16,348 bases of DNA. Source: SXXH01 sp041165735 (GTDB lineage: Bacteria > Planctomycetota > UBA1135 > GCA-002686595). Below, one piece after another: positions 7,097 through 14,279 of this stretch. The notes under the pieces were generated by a model. It was not told the origin of the DNA, did not search any database, and saw only the letters and a program-made list of their open reading frames with translations. Both the position numbers and the translations under genes were made by a program. The stretch's first letter is position 1. Each line of letters opens with the position of its first letter. The DNA is taken from assembly GCA_046341775.1 (NCBI GenBank), contig JBKDQQ010000055.1, positions 1-16,348 on the forward strand, read 5' to 3'.

Positions 7097-8170
7097 ATGA
7101 CCCCTCTCCCGACGGACGCGCGTGCCGACCTGCGACGCAGTGCCGCCTGGCCGTGGATCTTCGCGCTCGTGCTGGTGGCGGGCATCGTCCTCGAGTTGCA
7201 CTTGGGCGAAGTTCCGCTCGGCGTGCGCGAGCTCTGGTCCGCGTTGGCGGGCGAGGCCGACGCGACGACGACGACGATCGCGCGCCTGCGCCTGTGGCGC
7301 GCGCTGACCATCGCCGGCACGGGCGCTTCCCTGGCGGTGGCGGGCGTCCTCGTGCAGGGGGTGTTCCAAAACCCGCTCGCCGGCCCTGGACTGCTGGGCT
7401 TGTCCGCCGGCGCGGCCTTGTTCGCGGTCGCGACCTTGATCGCGCTCGGTGGCGCCGCGCACAAGCTCGACCTGCTCGGCGCGGATCTGCAGACCGGGCT
7501 GGTGCTCGTGCCCGCCAGCGCCTTCCTCGGGTCCGTCCTCGTGGCGCTGGTCGTGTGGAGGCTGGGTCTCGCCGGACGCCGGCCCTCGATCCCCACCACG
7601 TTGCTGCTCGGCATCGCGATGAACATCCTGTGCGCGGGCGCGCAGCAGTTCCTGCAGGCGCTGGCGCTGCCGGATTGGGAGGTGTCGCGCAGCATCCTCG
7701 TGTGGAGCTTCGGCAGCTTCGAGGACCGTTCCGCCGTGCACGCCGCGCTGGTGTGGTCGGGGCTTGCCATCGCCTTGCTCGTCGTGCCATTCGTCGGCCG
7801 CGAACTCGATCTCCTGCGCGGCGGAGTGCAGGACGCGCGCGCCCTCGGCGTCGACGACCTCGCCGTGTCGCGCCTGGCCTTGCTCGCCGCCGCCGCCAGC
7901 GTCGCCACCTCCACGGCGGTGTGCGGCCAGATCCCCTTCGTCGGGTTGATCGTGCCGCACCTGGCGCGCGCCACCTTCGGTCGCGCGCATCGCCCGCTGG
8001 CCTTCGCCGCCGCCTTGTGCGGCGCGGCGTTCCTCTTGTGGTGCGACGTCGCCACGCGCGCCGCGGGATGGAGCGGCGCCTTGCCGCCCGGAGTGCTGCT
8101 CGCGCTGCTGGGCGGACCGTTGTTCCTGTACCTGCTGCACCGCTCGCGTCGCGAGGTGGCCGCGTGGTGA
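7097..8170 (+). CDS. FecCD-family ABC transporter permease (metal chelate/cobalamin type)
   Basis: A 357-residue inner-membrane protein with about nine to ten hydrophobic segments, the usual length for BtuC/FecD/HmuU permeases that import iron-siderophore, haem or cobalamin. Family signatures: an early RLRLWRALTIAGTGASLAVAGVLVQ region, QNPLAGPGLLGLSAGA (about 91-106), and a late FVGLIVPHLAR (about 281-291) that belongs to the contact with the ATPase. The common RLPR element is altered to RLRL. The C-terminal segment LPPGVLLALLGGPLFLYLL is typical. No ATP-binding subunit or substrate-binding protein is encoded beside it, so its partners must lie elsewhere or outside the window. Substrate cannot be told from the sequence. 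Its stop codon overlaps the start of gluQ by four bases, indicating translational coupling. Confidence 0.88.
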   Translation: MTPLPTDARADLRRSAAWPWIFALVLVAGIVLELHLGEVPLGVRELWSALAGEADATTTTIARLRLWRALTIAGTGASLAVAGVLVQGVFQNPLAGPGLLGLSAGAALFAVATLIALGGAAHKLDLLGADLQTGLVLVPASAFLGSVLVALVVWRLGLAGRRPSIPTTLLLGIAMNILCAGAQQFLQALALPDWEVSRSILVWSFGSFEDRSAVHAALVWSGLAIALLVVPFVGRELDLLRGGVQDARALGVDDLAVSRLALLAAAASVATSTAVCGQIPFVGLIVPHLARATFGRAHRPLAFAAALCGAAFLLWCDVATRAAGWSGALPPGVLLALLGGPLFLYLLHRSRREVAAW

Positions 8171-9102
8171 ACGCGACCGGGCGACTGGCGCCCTCGCCCA
8201 GCGGACGGTTGCACATCGGCCATGCGCGCACCTTCCTGTGCGCCTACTGGCGCGCGCGCAGCCAGGGCGCGCGCCTCGTCCTGCGCATCGAGGACCTCGA
8301 CGCCGGACGCTGCTCGCCGGAGCACGTCGATGGCGTGGTCGAGGACCTGCGCTGGCTGGGCCTCGATTGGGACGGCCCATTCCGGTTGCAGAGCGACGGA
8401 CTGGAGTCGATCCGCGAACGCGCGCAGTGGCTCTTGGAGCGGGGACTCGCCTACCCGTGCGTATGCACGCGCAAGGAGGTGGCCTCGGCGCGGAGCGCTC
8501 CGCACGGCGACGAGGGACCGCGCTACCCGGGCACCTGTCGCGGACGCTGGGCGAGCATGGAAGCTGCGCGCGCCGCGACGGGACGCGAGCCCGCGCTGCG
8601 CCTCGTCGTGCCGCCCGGGAAGATCGAGTTCGTCGACCAGTTGCACGGCGGACGCGCGATCGACGTGCAGGAGTCCATCGGGGACTTCCCCTTGCTGACG
8701 CGCGCCGGCGAACCGAGCTACCAATTGGCGGTGGTGGTGGACGACGCGCGCGATGGCGTGGGCGAAGTGGTGCGCGGTGGCGATCTGCTCGATGTGACGG
8801 CGCGCCAGGTGCTGCTGCAACGACTGCTGGACTTGCCGACGCCGCGCCACGCGCATGTGCCCCTCGTCGTCGACGCGCAGGGTGCGCGCCTCGCCAAGCG
8901 CAGCGCGGGATTGACGCTGGAGGAGCTGCGCCGACGCGGCATCGCTCCCGAACGCATCGTGGCCGCAGTCGCCGCGAGCTGCGGCATGGCGGCGGGACGC
9001 GAAAGGACGCCGCGCGAGCTCGGCCCCTCGTTCGACCTCGCGCGGCTCCCGCTCCGGCCGTGCACCTTCGATGCGGAAGAGGTTTCCTTCCGTCCGGCCT
9101 AG
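8167..9102 (+). CDS. gluQ: Glutamyl-Q tRNA(Asp) synthetase
   Basis: About 311 residues, a truncated GluRS-like enzyme that activates glutamate without tRNA and attaches it to the queuosine base at position 34 of tRNA-Asp. Class I motifs are clear: APSPSGRLHIGHAR with HIGH at 16-19, and LAKRSAG around Lys244 as the KMSKS equivalent. A zinc site of the GluQRS type is visible: Cys98, Cys100, Tyr120 and Cys124. Other signatures are VLRIEDLD, WLGLDWDGP, SYQLAVVVDDARDGVGEVVRG and LLDVTARQ. The anticodon-binding domain of full GluRS is missing, as expected. Start: two adjacent GTG codons (8164 and 8167); GAGG at 8153-8156 suits either, and 8167 gives the GTGA overlap with the upstream stop. The stop codon lies in the loop of a terminator-like hairpin. 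Confidence 0.9.
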   Translation: MNATGRLAPSPSGRLHIGHARTFLCAYWRARSQGARLVLRIEDLDAGRCSPEHVDGVVEDLRWLGLDWDGPFRLQSDGLESIRERAQWLLERGLAYPCVCTRKEVASARSAPHGDEGPRYPGTCRGRWASMEAARAATGREPALRLVVPPGKIEFVDQLHGGRAIDVQESIGDFPLLTRAGEPSYQLAVVVDDARDGVGEVVRGGDLLDVTARQVLLQRLLDLPTPRHAHVPLVVDAQGARLAKRSAGLTLEELRRRGIAPERIVAAVAASCGMAAGRERTPRELGPSFDLARLPLRPCTFDAEEVSFRPA

Positions 9103-9126
9103 GGCCGGCCCGGCACCGGGTTCTTT
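9094..9126 (+). terminator. Double-hairpin terminator of gluQ
   Basis: CCGGCC and GGCCGG pair around the TAG stop codon itself (9094-9108). They are followed by CCCGG-CA-CCGGG (9109-9120) and the T-rich TTCTTT (9121-9126). This is a convincing intrinsic terminator by local standards. The rest of the gap to the tRNA promoter shows no gene. Confidence 0.6.
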
Positions 9127-9223
9127 ACGATCCGGCCCGCGTGGCGCGCCCGCCGCACGCGCCCCGCATTCCAAGGCGCGTTCAAGGCGGAGGCGCCGGC
9201 TGGCCGAAGGAGCGCTCCACGGC

Positions 9224-9251
9224 TTGACTTGGGGCGCTTCGGCGGTACCCT
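9224..9251 (+). promoter_or_regulatory. Promoter of the tRNA-Asn gene
   Basis: TTGACT (9224-9229) and TACCCT (9246-9251) are separated by 16 bases. The predicted start near 9258 is about nine bases before the mature tRNA 5' end. This is the most sigma70-like promoter I found in the window. Confidence 0.55.
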
Positions 9252-9266
9252 TGTGCGCCCAAACGA

Positions 9267-9341
9267 TCCCCGATAGCTCAATGGTAGAGCATGCGACTGT
9301 TAATCGCAGGGTTGTAGGTTCGAGCCCTACTCGGGGAGCCA
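9267..9341 (+). tRNA. tRNA-Asn (anticodon GTT)
   Basis: A complete cloverleaf can be drawn. The 7-bp acceptor stem is TCCCCGA (9267-9273) with TCGGGGA (9331-9337), and the discriminator base is G. The D stem is GCTC/GAGC. The anticodon stem TGCGA/TCGCA (9292-9296, 9304-9308) closes the loop CTGTTAA, with anticodon GTT at 9299-9301. The variable loop is five bases, and the T stem GTAGG/CCTAC encloses TTCGAGC. The CCA end is encoded (9339-9341). G34 in a GUU anticodon makes it a potential queuosine substrate. It lies downstream of gluQ with its own promoter and terminator. Confidence 0.97.
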
Positions 9342-9346
9342 AACAC

Positions 9347-9380
9347 GCGAGGCCGCGCACGACGCGGCCTCGCTGCTTTC
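9347..9380 (+). terminator. Intrinsic terminator of tRNA-Asn
   Basis: A perfect 11-bp stem, GCGAGGCCGCG with CGCGGCCTCGC (9347-9373), closes a 5-base loop and is followed by TGCTTTC. It begins six bases after the CCA end. Confidence 0.7.
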
Positions 9381-9449
9381 CCACCCGGCAGGAGTGAGCC
9401 ACCGGGCGGGAGTGAGCCACCGGGCGGGAGTGGGCACCGACCGGAGTGG
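9381..9449. repeat. 18-bp tandem repeat, three copies plus a decayed fourth
   Basis: The units start at 9381, 9399 and 9417, with consensus CCACCGGGCGGGAGTGAG. Copy 1 differs at two positions (CCCGGCA for CCGGGCG) and copy 3 ends in GGG. A degenerate partial unit follows to about 9449. The array lies between the tRNA terminator and the DUF1080 gene. It is too short and has no spacers, so it is not a CRISPR array. Confidence 0.75.
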
Positions 9450-9545
9450 TCCGCCGGAGAGAGTCGTCCGCGGGCCAGGGGCGTCCGCTCGGACATGAGC
9501 AGGCGAAGCTTGCGCGGCGCTTCCCGCGAGCGCGTAGTGGCGGCC

Positions 9546-10253
9546 ATGAAGCCGCACCTCGCCCCCCTGTCGTGCCTGCTGTTCCTCCTCCCCGCCTGCG
9601 AAGGCGTGCGCGACGATCCGTCCGGCGCGCGCGGCGGCGCGACCACGCAGTTGTTCAACGGCAAGGACTTGTCGGGTTGGCATGCGGATGTGCCCGCAGC
9701 CGACGGCGATCCAGCCGTGGCGCCGTCCTTCGGCGTGCGCGACGGCTTGCTCGTCAGCCACGGCACGCCCGGCGGCCACCTGATCACGAACGAAAGCTGG
9801 TCCGACTACGAGCTGCTCGTCGAATACCGCTTCGCGGGGGAGGCGGGCAATTGCGGAGTGCTCGTGCACGCCTCGACGCCGCGACGCCTGTACGGCATGT
9901 TCCCGCAGTCGATCGAATGCCAACTGCACAGCGGGAACGCGGGCGACTTCTGGTGCATCGGCGAGGACATCGCGGTGCCCGACATGGAGACGCGCCGCGG
10001 ACCGAGGGAACGCTGGGGCGTCGACGGCGACAAGGCGCGCCGCATCGTCAACTTGACCGACGGATCCGAGCGCCCGGTCGGCGAGTGGAACACGATGAAG
10101 GTCGAATGCCGCGGGAGCGAGATCCGCGTGTGGGTCAACGGCGACCTCGTCAACCACGGCACCGGCTGCACCGCGTCCAGCGGACGCATCGCCCTGCAGG
10201 CCGAAGGCGTGCCGGTCGAGTTCCGTCAACTTTCCTTGACGCGACTGCCCTGA
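9546..10253 (+). CDS. DUF1080 (3-keto-disaccharide hydrolase-like) lipoprotein
   Basis: A 235-residue predicted lipoprotein: signal MKPHLAPLSCLLFLLPAC with the acylated Cys near residue 18. ATG 9546 is preferred over the in-frame ATG at 9495 because it puts the signal sequence at the N-terminus. The mature part is one DUF1080 domain, a concanavalin-like sandwich. Its signatures are QLFNGKDLSGWHAD (about 36-49), GGHLITNESWSDYELLVEYRF, GNCGVLVHAS, the SIECQLHSGNAGDFWCIG strand where family members read yEvQI, EWNTMKVECRG and VNGDLVNH. Characterised members act on 3-keto-glycosides, and planctomycetes carry many copies. The exact substrate here is unknown. It appears to be a single-gene unit. 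Confidence 0.85.
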   Translation: MKPHLAPLSCLLFLLPACEGVRDDPSGARGGATTQLFNGKDLSGWHADVPAADGDPAVAPSFGVRDGLLVSHGTPGGHLITNESWSDYELLVEYRFAGEAGNCGVLVHASTPRRLYGMFPQSIECQLHSGNAGDFWCIGEDIAVPDMETRRGPRERWGVDGDKARRIVNLTDGSERPVGEWNTMKVECRGSEIRVWVNGDLVNHGTGCTASSGRIALQAEGVPVEFRQLSLTRLP

Positions 10254-10307
10254 TTCGCCCGGCGTGCCGGCCCCGGACCGGCGCCCGGACGGCGCGCTCG
10301 ACAGGAT

Positions 10308-10329
10308 CTTCACGGCCCCTTCACGGACC
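10308..10329 (+). promoter_or_regulatory. 11-bp tandem direct repeat upstream of the arsenic genes
   Basis: CTTCACGGCCC is followed directly by CTTCACGGACC, ten of eleven positions identical, 33 bases before the acr3 start. Paired 11-bp direct repeats are the form of PhoB/PhoP-type response-regulator sites, so control by such a regulator is an inference. No arsR gene is in the window. Confidence 0.35.
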
Positions 10330-10361
10330 GCGTCCAACATCCCGGCACGGATCACGCACGC

Positions 10362-11402
10362 ATGCACGAGCCTGGACGACGACTCTCCTTCCTCGACCGA
10401 CACCTGACGTGGTGGATCCTCGCCGCGATCGTCTCGGGCGTGCTGCTGGGCAGGTTCGCGCCGCAGGTGCCGATGATGCTCGGCAGGTTGGCGGTGGGCG
10501 ACACGATCCTGCCCATCGCCGTCGGCTTGATCGTGATGATGTACCCGCCGCTCGCCAAGGTGCGCTACGAGGAGCTCGGCGGACTCGCGCGCCACGCCCG
10601 GCTCGTGGCCTTGTCCTTCGGACTCAACTGGATCGTCGGACCGGCGCTCATGTACGCCTTGGCGATCGTGTTCCTGCCCGACCGGCCGGAGTACATGCTG
10701 GGGCTGATCCTCGTGGGGATCGCGCGCTGCATCGCCATGGTGCTGGTTTGGAACGACCTGGCCGACGGCGACCGCGAAGCCTGCGCCGGGCTGGTGGCGG
10801 CCAACTCCTTGTTCCAGATCGCGGCCTTCGCACCGTTGGCGTGGTTCTGGGCCAAGTGGATGCCGGAGCGCATGGGCCTCGTCGGAGCGACGCTCGACAT
10901 CGAGATGGCGGACATCGCCACGACGACCGCGATCTACCTCGGAATCCCCTTCGCCGCGGGCTTCGCCAGCCGGCTGCTCTTCGTGCGCGCCAAGGGACGC
11001 GAGTGGTACGAGACCCGCTTCGCCCCTGCCATCTCGCCGCTGACGCTGGTCGCGCTGCTCTTCACCATCGTCGCCATGTTCTCGCTGCAGGGCGAGCGCA
11101 TCCTGCAGGCGCCGCTGGACGCCTTGCGCATCGCGGCGCCGCTCGTGCTGTACTTCGGCTTGATGTACGCTGCGTCGATGTGGTCGGCGCGCAGGGTCGG
11201 CGCGGCCTATCCGCAGGCGGCGACGGTCTCGTTGACCGCGGCCTCGAACAACTTCGAGTTGGCGATCGCCGTGGCCATCGCCAGCTTCGGACTGCAGAGC
11301 GGGCAGGCCTTCGCCGCGGTCGTGGGGCCGCTGGTCGAGGTCCCCGTGCTGCTGGTGCTCGTCAAGCTGGCGCTGCGCGCCAAGGAGTCGTGGCGTGGCT
11401 GA
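10362..11402 (+). CDS. acr3: Arsenite efflux permease, Acr3 family
   Basis: A 346-residue membrane protein with about ten hydrophobic segments, the family's usual length. It exports arsenite, driven by the proton motive force. Conserved features of Acr3 carriers are visible: VGLIVMMYPPLAKVRYEEL near residues 54-72, GIARCIAMVLVWNDLADGD with the essential Cys near 123, AANSLFQIAAFAPLAWF, and TAASNNFELAIAVAIA with the conserved Glu near 299. The ATG at 10362 lacks a clear Shine-Dalgarno site. The gene overlaps arsC by eight bases, so reduction of arsenate and export of the product are produced together. ArsR and other arsenic genes are absent from the window. Confidence 0.93.
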   Translation: MHEPGRRLSFLDRHLTWWILAAIVSGVLLGRFAPQVPMMLGRLAVGDTILPIAVGLIVMMYPPLAKVRYEELGGLARHARLVALSFGLNWIVGPALMYALAIVFLPDRPEYMLGLILVGIARCIAMVLVWNDLADGDREACAGLVAANSLFQIAAFAPLAWFWAKWMPERMGLVGATLDIEMADIATTTAIYLGIPFAAGFASRLLFVRAKGREWYETRFAPAISPLTLVALLFTIVAMFSLQGERILQAPLDALRIAAPLVLYFGLMYAASMWSARRVGAAYPQAATVSLTAASNNFELAIAVAIASFGLQSGQAFAAVVGPLVEVPVLLVLVKLALRAKESWRG

Positions 11403-11832
11403 GGTCGGCGGACGCGAACGCCCGAGGGGCTTGTTGTTCCTGTGCGTGGCGAACTCGGCGCGCAGCCAGATGGCCGAGGCGCTGGCGCGCGAACTGCTCG
11501 GCGCCCGCGCCCGCGTGCAGAGCGCGGGCAGCCGGCCTTCGCGCGTCAATCCGCGCGCCTTGGCCGTGCTGCGCGAGGTCGGGATCGACGCGTCCGCGCA
11601 GGAGTCGAAGCCGGTCTCCGCCATCGATCCGGGGAGCGTAGACCTGGTCGTGACCTTGTGCGCCGAGGAGGTCTGCCCGGCGTGGCTCGGCTCGGCGCGA
11701 CGCCTGCATTGGCCCATCCCCGATCCCGCCACGAACGAAGCGCTTCCCGAGGAGGAGCATCTGCGCCGCTTCCGCGCGGCGCGCGACGAGATCGCCGCGC
11801 GTCTGCGCGCGTTCGACTTCTTCGGCCCCTAG
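11395..11832 (+). CDS. arsC: Arsenate reductase, low-molecular-weight phosphatase type
   Basis: A 145-residue cytosolic enzyme reducing arsenate to arsenite, the form exported by Acr3. The P-loop CVANSARSQMAE has nucleophile Cys17 and Arg23, and the Asn-Ser pair typical of ArsC rather than of tyrosine phosphatases. VTLCAEEVCP supplies Cys89 and Cys94, the resolving pair for thioredoxin-type turnover; their spacing is shorter than in the Staphylococcus enzyme. HWPIPDPA contains the general-acid Asp110. The GTG start at 11395 has AGGAG seven bases upstream, inside the acr3 end. A weak GCGTCC/GGACGC stem follows the stop (11832-11851). Which thiol partner is used cannot be read from the sequence. 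Confidence 0.92.
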   Translation: MAEVGGRERPRGLLFLCVANSARSQMAEALARELLGARARVQSAGSRPSRVNPRALAVLREVGIDASAQESKPVSAIDPGSVDLVVTLCAEEVCPAWLGSARRLHWPIPDPATNEALPEEEHLRRFRAARDEIAARLRAFDFFGP

Positions 11833-11891
11833 CGTCCGCCGGCGTGGACGCGGCGACGCCCGGGCGCGCTGCGGTCGGCGGGACTTCGCGC

Positions 11892-11897
11892 TAGGCT
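11892..11897 (+). promoter_or_regulatory. Possible -10 element of a leaderless SGNH-gene transcript
   Basis: TAGGCT ends seven bases before the ATG at 11905, the same spacing as seen before nnrE. No Shine-Dalgarno site is present. No clear -35 was found. Confidence 0.3.
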
Positions 11898-11904
11898 CTG
11901 GCCC

Positions 11905-12645
11905 ATGCTGAAGACGACCATCGCGCTCATGGCACTGTTCTCCACCTTCGCCTTGTCCCAGGACGCCGGCACGCCGCGCCCGCCCGATGCGCAGGCGCCG
12001 CGCAACCCCGCCACGACCCCCGTGCCGCGCACGGACGCGGGCATCCTCGCCCGCCAGGACGAGGTGCTGCGCCGGGCGAAGGAATCAGCCCCCGCTCCGG
12101 TGGTCTTCATCGGGGATTCGATCACGCAGGGCTTCGAAGGCGCAGGCAAGGCGGCCTGGGACCGGCACTTCGCGCCCTTGGGCGCGCTGAACCTCGGCGT
12201 GAGCGGCGACCGCACGGAGCATGTGTTGTGGCGCCTGCGGCAAGCGAGCATCGCGCGCCTCGAGCCGCGTGCGATCGTGCTGCTTATCGGCACCAACAAC
12301 CTCGGCCACGGCACGAGCAACGGCGAGCAGACGCTGGAAGGGCTCGTGCAGGTCGTCGAGACCTTGCGCGCGCAAGCGCCCAAGGCCGTGATCGTCGCGC
12401 TGGAGATCTTCCCGCGCGGCGAACGCTTCAACGCGATGCGCGGCGAGATCGCGCAGGTCAACCAGGCCTTGCGCGGCCTGCGCGGCGAGCAGGTGCGCGT
12501 CGTGCCGATCGGCGACCGCTGGGTGCGCCGCGACGGCGGCATCGCGCGCGAGTCCATGCCGGACTTCCTGCACTTGTCCGAGTCGGCCTACGACGAGTGG
12601 GGCGCGGACCTCGCCCCGCTGCTGAAGGAGATCCTCGGGCGCTAG
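11905..12645 (+). CDS. Secreted SGNH/GDSL-family esterase
   Basis: A 246-residue protein with a signal peptide (MLKTTIALMALFSTFALSQ) and a Pro-rich linker to about residue 45. The SGNH hydrolase blocks are complete: block I VVFIGDSITQGF with nucleophile Ser72, block II NLGVSGDRT with the oxyanion Gly, block III IGTNNLG with Asn131, and block V PDFLHLSESAY with Asp220 and His223. The pattern is closest to the platelet-activating-factor acetylhydrolase-like branch, in which planctomycete members are often predicted to deacetylate sugars or lipids. The substrate is unknown. It is probably periplasmic. It is convergent with the exported protein gene at 12691 and separated from it by a palindrome. 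Confidence 0.88.
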   Translation: MLKTTIALMALFSTFALSQDAGTPRPPDAQAPRNPATTPVPRTDAGILARQDEVLRRAKESAPAPVVFIGDSITQGFEGAGKAAWDRHFAPLGALNLGVSGDRTEHVLWRLRQASIARLEPRAIVLLIGTNNLGHGTSNGEQTLEGLVQVVETLRAQAPKAVIVALEIFPRGERFNAMRGEIAQVNQALRGLRGEQVRVVPIGDRWVRRDGGIARESMPDFLHLSESAYDEWGADLAPLLKEILGR

Positions 12646-12660
12646 TCCGGCGCGCCGGAC
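12645..12660. terminator. 16-bp palindrome between convergent genes
   Basis: GTCCGGCG followed by CGCCGGAC is a perfect palindrome that starts at the last base of the SGNH stop codon. A further GGCGCC follows. Its place between converging genes suits a two-way terminator, but there is no T-run. Confidence 0.4.
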
Positions 12661-12690
12661 CGGCGCCGAGCAGTCGGGGCGTGCTGGCCT

Positions 12691-14148
12691 TCAGCCCTTC
12701 TGCTTGGACAGCCACACCAGGAACCGTCCTTCCAAGGTGTCCTTCGTGAGCGGCTGCGCCGAGAGCGGGTCGCCGCCGTAGACCTTGGCGCACGCGCCTT
12801 CGAAGTCGAAGGTGGCGCCTTCGGGCGTGGGCGTCGACATGTCAACCAGCAAGCGCGCGAAGGCGGCGCCCGACTTCTTCGGACTGCCCTCGGCGGCGCT
12901 CTTCAGCCAGTGCACGAAGCCGCACTTGTAGGCGCGCGTGAATTCGGCGTAGTCGCCCAGGTACTTCTCGGGCGGGGCCTCGGTCGTGGCGGCCGCGGAA
13001 CCGATGAACGGCCCCAGCACCGCGCGTCCGTTGCCGCCCGCGTCGTCGCGGATGCCGAAGGCGGCGGGCTTGAACTTCGCCTGCTTGGCGAGGTCTTCGC
13101 CTTCCTTCTGCGACTGGCGCAGGATCGCGAGGAAGTGGCCGCGACCGTGGTCTTCGCGCCAGCGCGTGTCGGCCACGTTCTTCCCGAGGCGACCGCCTTC
13201 GGACAAGCCCCCGGCGATGAACACTTCGCGCTTGTCGGTCTTGCGCGAACGCAGGTCGCCGTCGATGCGCGTGTTGCACTGGCCGTGGATGTCCACCACG
13301 ATGTTCAAGGCGAGTCCGCCGATGAACGCGGCCGGCGCGTGGTCGCCGAACCGGTCGGAGAGCAACTGGTTGGCGGCGAGTTGCGCGATCTGCTGCTGCA
13401 TGACGTCGGGATCGCGCTCGTTCATCCACGTGCCTTGCTTCCAGGTGCCCGGCGGCAGCGCCTGCGCGGCGTACTGGAGGCAGGTCACCTGCGCATCGTC
13501 GAACCAGACCTGCGTCCAGTACGCGATCCCGTCGTCCCAGCACCAGCTCTTCCACTCGGCGTTCAGGTCGCCCGCGAGCACCAAGGCCTGCACGAAGTCG
13601 TCGCGAGTCGGCTCGGCGCAGAAGCGCAACGGCTTCGGCTCGGCGCGCGCGGGGCCGATCTCGCCCGCCGCGCGCAACGTGGTGGCGGCGCGTCGGGCTG
13701 CGGCACGCACGGATTCGGCGGCCCCCGCCACCGCGTACATGTCGGCGCCCGGCTGCGCCTTCGCGAGCACGGCGGGCTTCCATTCCTTGATGGCTGCGCG
13801 CAGCTTGGCGAGGTCGGCGCGCAGCGCCTTGGAGTCCCCCGCGCCGGCGGGCTCGATCCACTGCAACCAGGCCTCCTGCGTCGCCAGCAGTGCGTCGCAG
13901 ACCTGGGTGAACTCCAGCCCGCGGTCCGCGAGGCTGGCAGCCGGGAAGCGCAAGTCGAACGCGCCCAGGTCGCAGCGCACCGAGACCTTGTCGATCGCCT
14001 CGTGGATCGTGGCTTGGGCCGCGCCATCCAGCTGGTGGCGCGCGCGCGCATCGGCGGCGATCTGCGCGAAGGGCAGTTGGGCCGCGGAGTGGGCCGCGAG
14101 GCAGGCGACGGCGAGCAGGACGGATGCGGTGCGGAGGATCGAGTGCAT
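12691..14148 (-). CDS. Exported protein of unknown function
   Basis: A 485-residue protein that I do not recognise. The ATG at 14148 opens a signal peptide (MHSILRTASVLLAVACLAAHSAAQ, about 24 residues); no Shine-Dalgarno site is seen. The N-terminal third (about 25-190) is Ala-rich and probably helical. The central part has a tryptophan/aromatic-rich block (EWKSWCWDDGIAYWTQVWFDDAQVTCLQY) and then ALNIVVDIHGQCNTRIDGDLRSRKTDKREVFIAGGLSEGG. The C-terminus (about 400-485), with AEFTRAYKCGFVHWLKSAAEG...FARLLVDMS...FEGACAKVYGG...LEGRFLVWLSKQ, resembles the region after the active site in gluzincin-like (peptidase-MA/DUF1570-type) proteins. However, no HExxH motif is present, so protease activity is not supported. 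It may be a degenerate or non-catalytic relative. It is monocistronic as far as can be seen. Confidence 0.75.
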   Translation of the reverse strand: MHSILRTASVLLAVACLAAHSAAQLPFAQIAADARARHQLDGAAQATIHEAIDKVSVRCDLGAFDLRFPAASLADRGLEFTQVCDALLATQEAWLQWIEPAGAGDSKALRADLAKLRAAIKEWKPAVLAKAQPGADMYAVAGAAESVRAAARRAATTLRAAGEIGPARAEPKPLRFCAEPTRDDFVQALVLAGDLNAEWKSWCWDDGIAYWTQVWFDDAQVTCLQYAAQALPPGTWKQGTWMNERDPDVMQQQIAQLAANQLLSDRFGDHAPAAFIGGLALNIVVDIHGQCNTRIDGDLRSRKTDKREVFIAGGLSEGGRLGKNVADTRWREDHGRGHFLAILRQSQKEGEDLAKQAKFKPAAFGIRDDAGGNGRAVLGPFIGSAAATTEAPPEKYLGDYAEFTRAYKCGFVHWLKSAAEGSPKKSGAAFARLLVDMSTPTPEGATFDFEGACAKVYGGDPLSAQPLTKDTLEGRFLVWLSKQKG

Positions 14149-14248
14149 GGCGTGGGTGTCCGAAGCGCGCAGGATACGCCGCGCGCGACGGCTTGCGAGG
14201 ACTCGAATCGTCAAGTCGAGGCAAAGTCGCGCCTCTTGCGCGGAACCC

Positions 14249-14270
14249 CGGCTCGGCGCGCGGCGAGCCG
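14249..14270 (-). terminator. Hairpin after the spermidine-synthase-like gene
   Basis: CGGCTCG (14249-14255) pairs with CGAGCCG (14264-14270) around an 8-base loop, starting nine bases past the minus-strand stop. GGGGTTCC follows on the minus strand. The remaining bases up to 14148 show no gene. Confidence 0.4.
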
Positions 14271-14279
14271 AAGCTGGTC

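Noticed and set aside
6165..7100. 311-codon plus-strand open frame opposite nnrE
   Set aside because: It is the antisense of a gene with all NnrE motifs, and has no recognisable features of its own.
6988..9420. 810-codon minus-strand open frame spanning the permease, gluQ and the tRNA
   Set aside because: It crosses a tRNA, a terminator and two well-supported plus-strand genes, so it is a GC-content artefact.
9381..9449. Repeat array considered as a CRISPR
   Set aside because: The 18-bp units abut without spacers, there are only three good copies, and no cas genes are present.
9327..11732. 801-codon minus-strand open frame across DUF1080, acr3 and arsC
   Set aside because: The plus strand carries three genes with diagnostic motifs; the minus translation is low-complexity.
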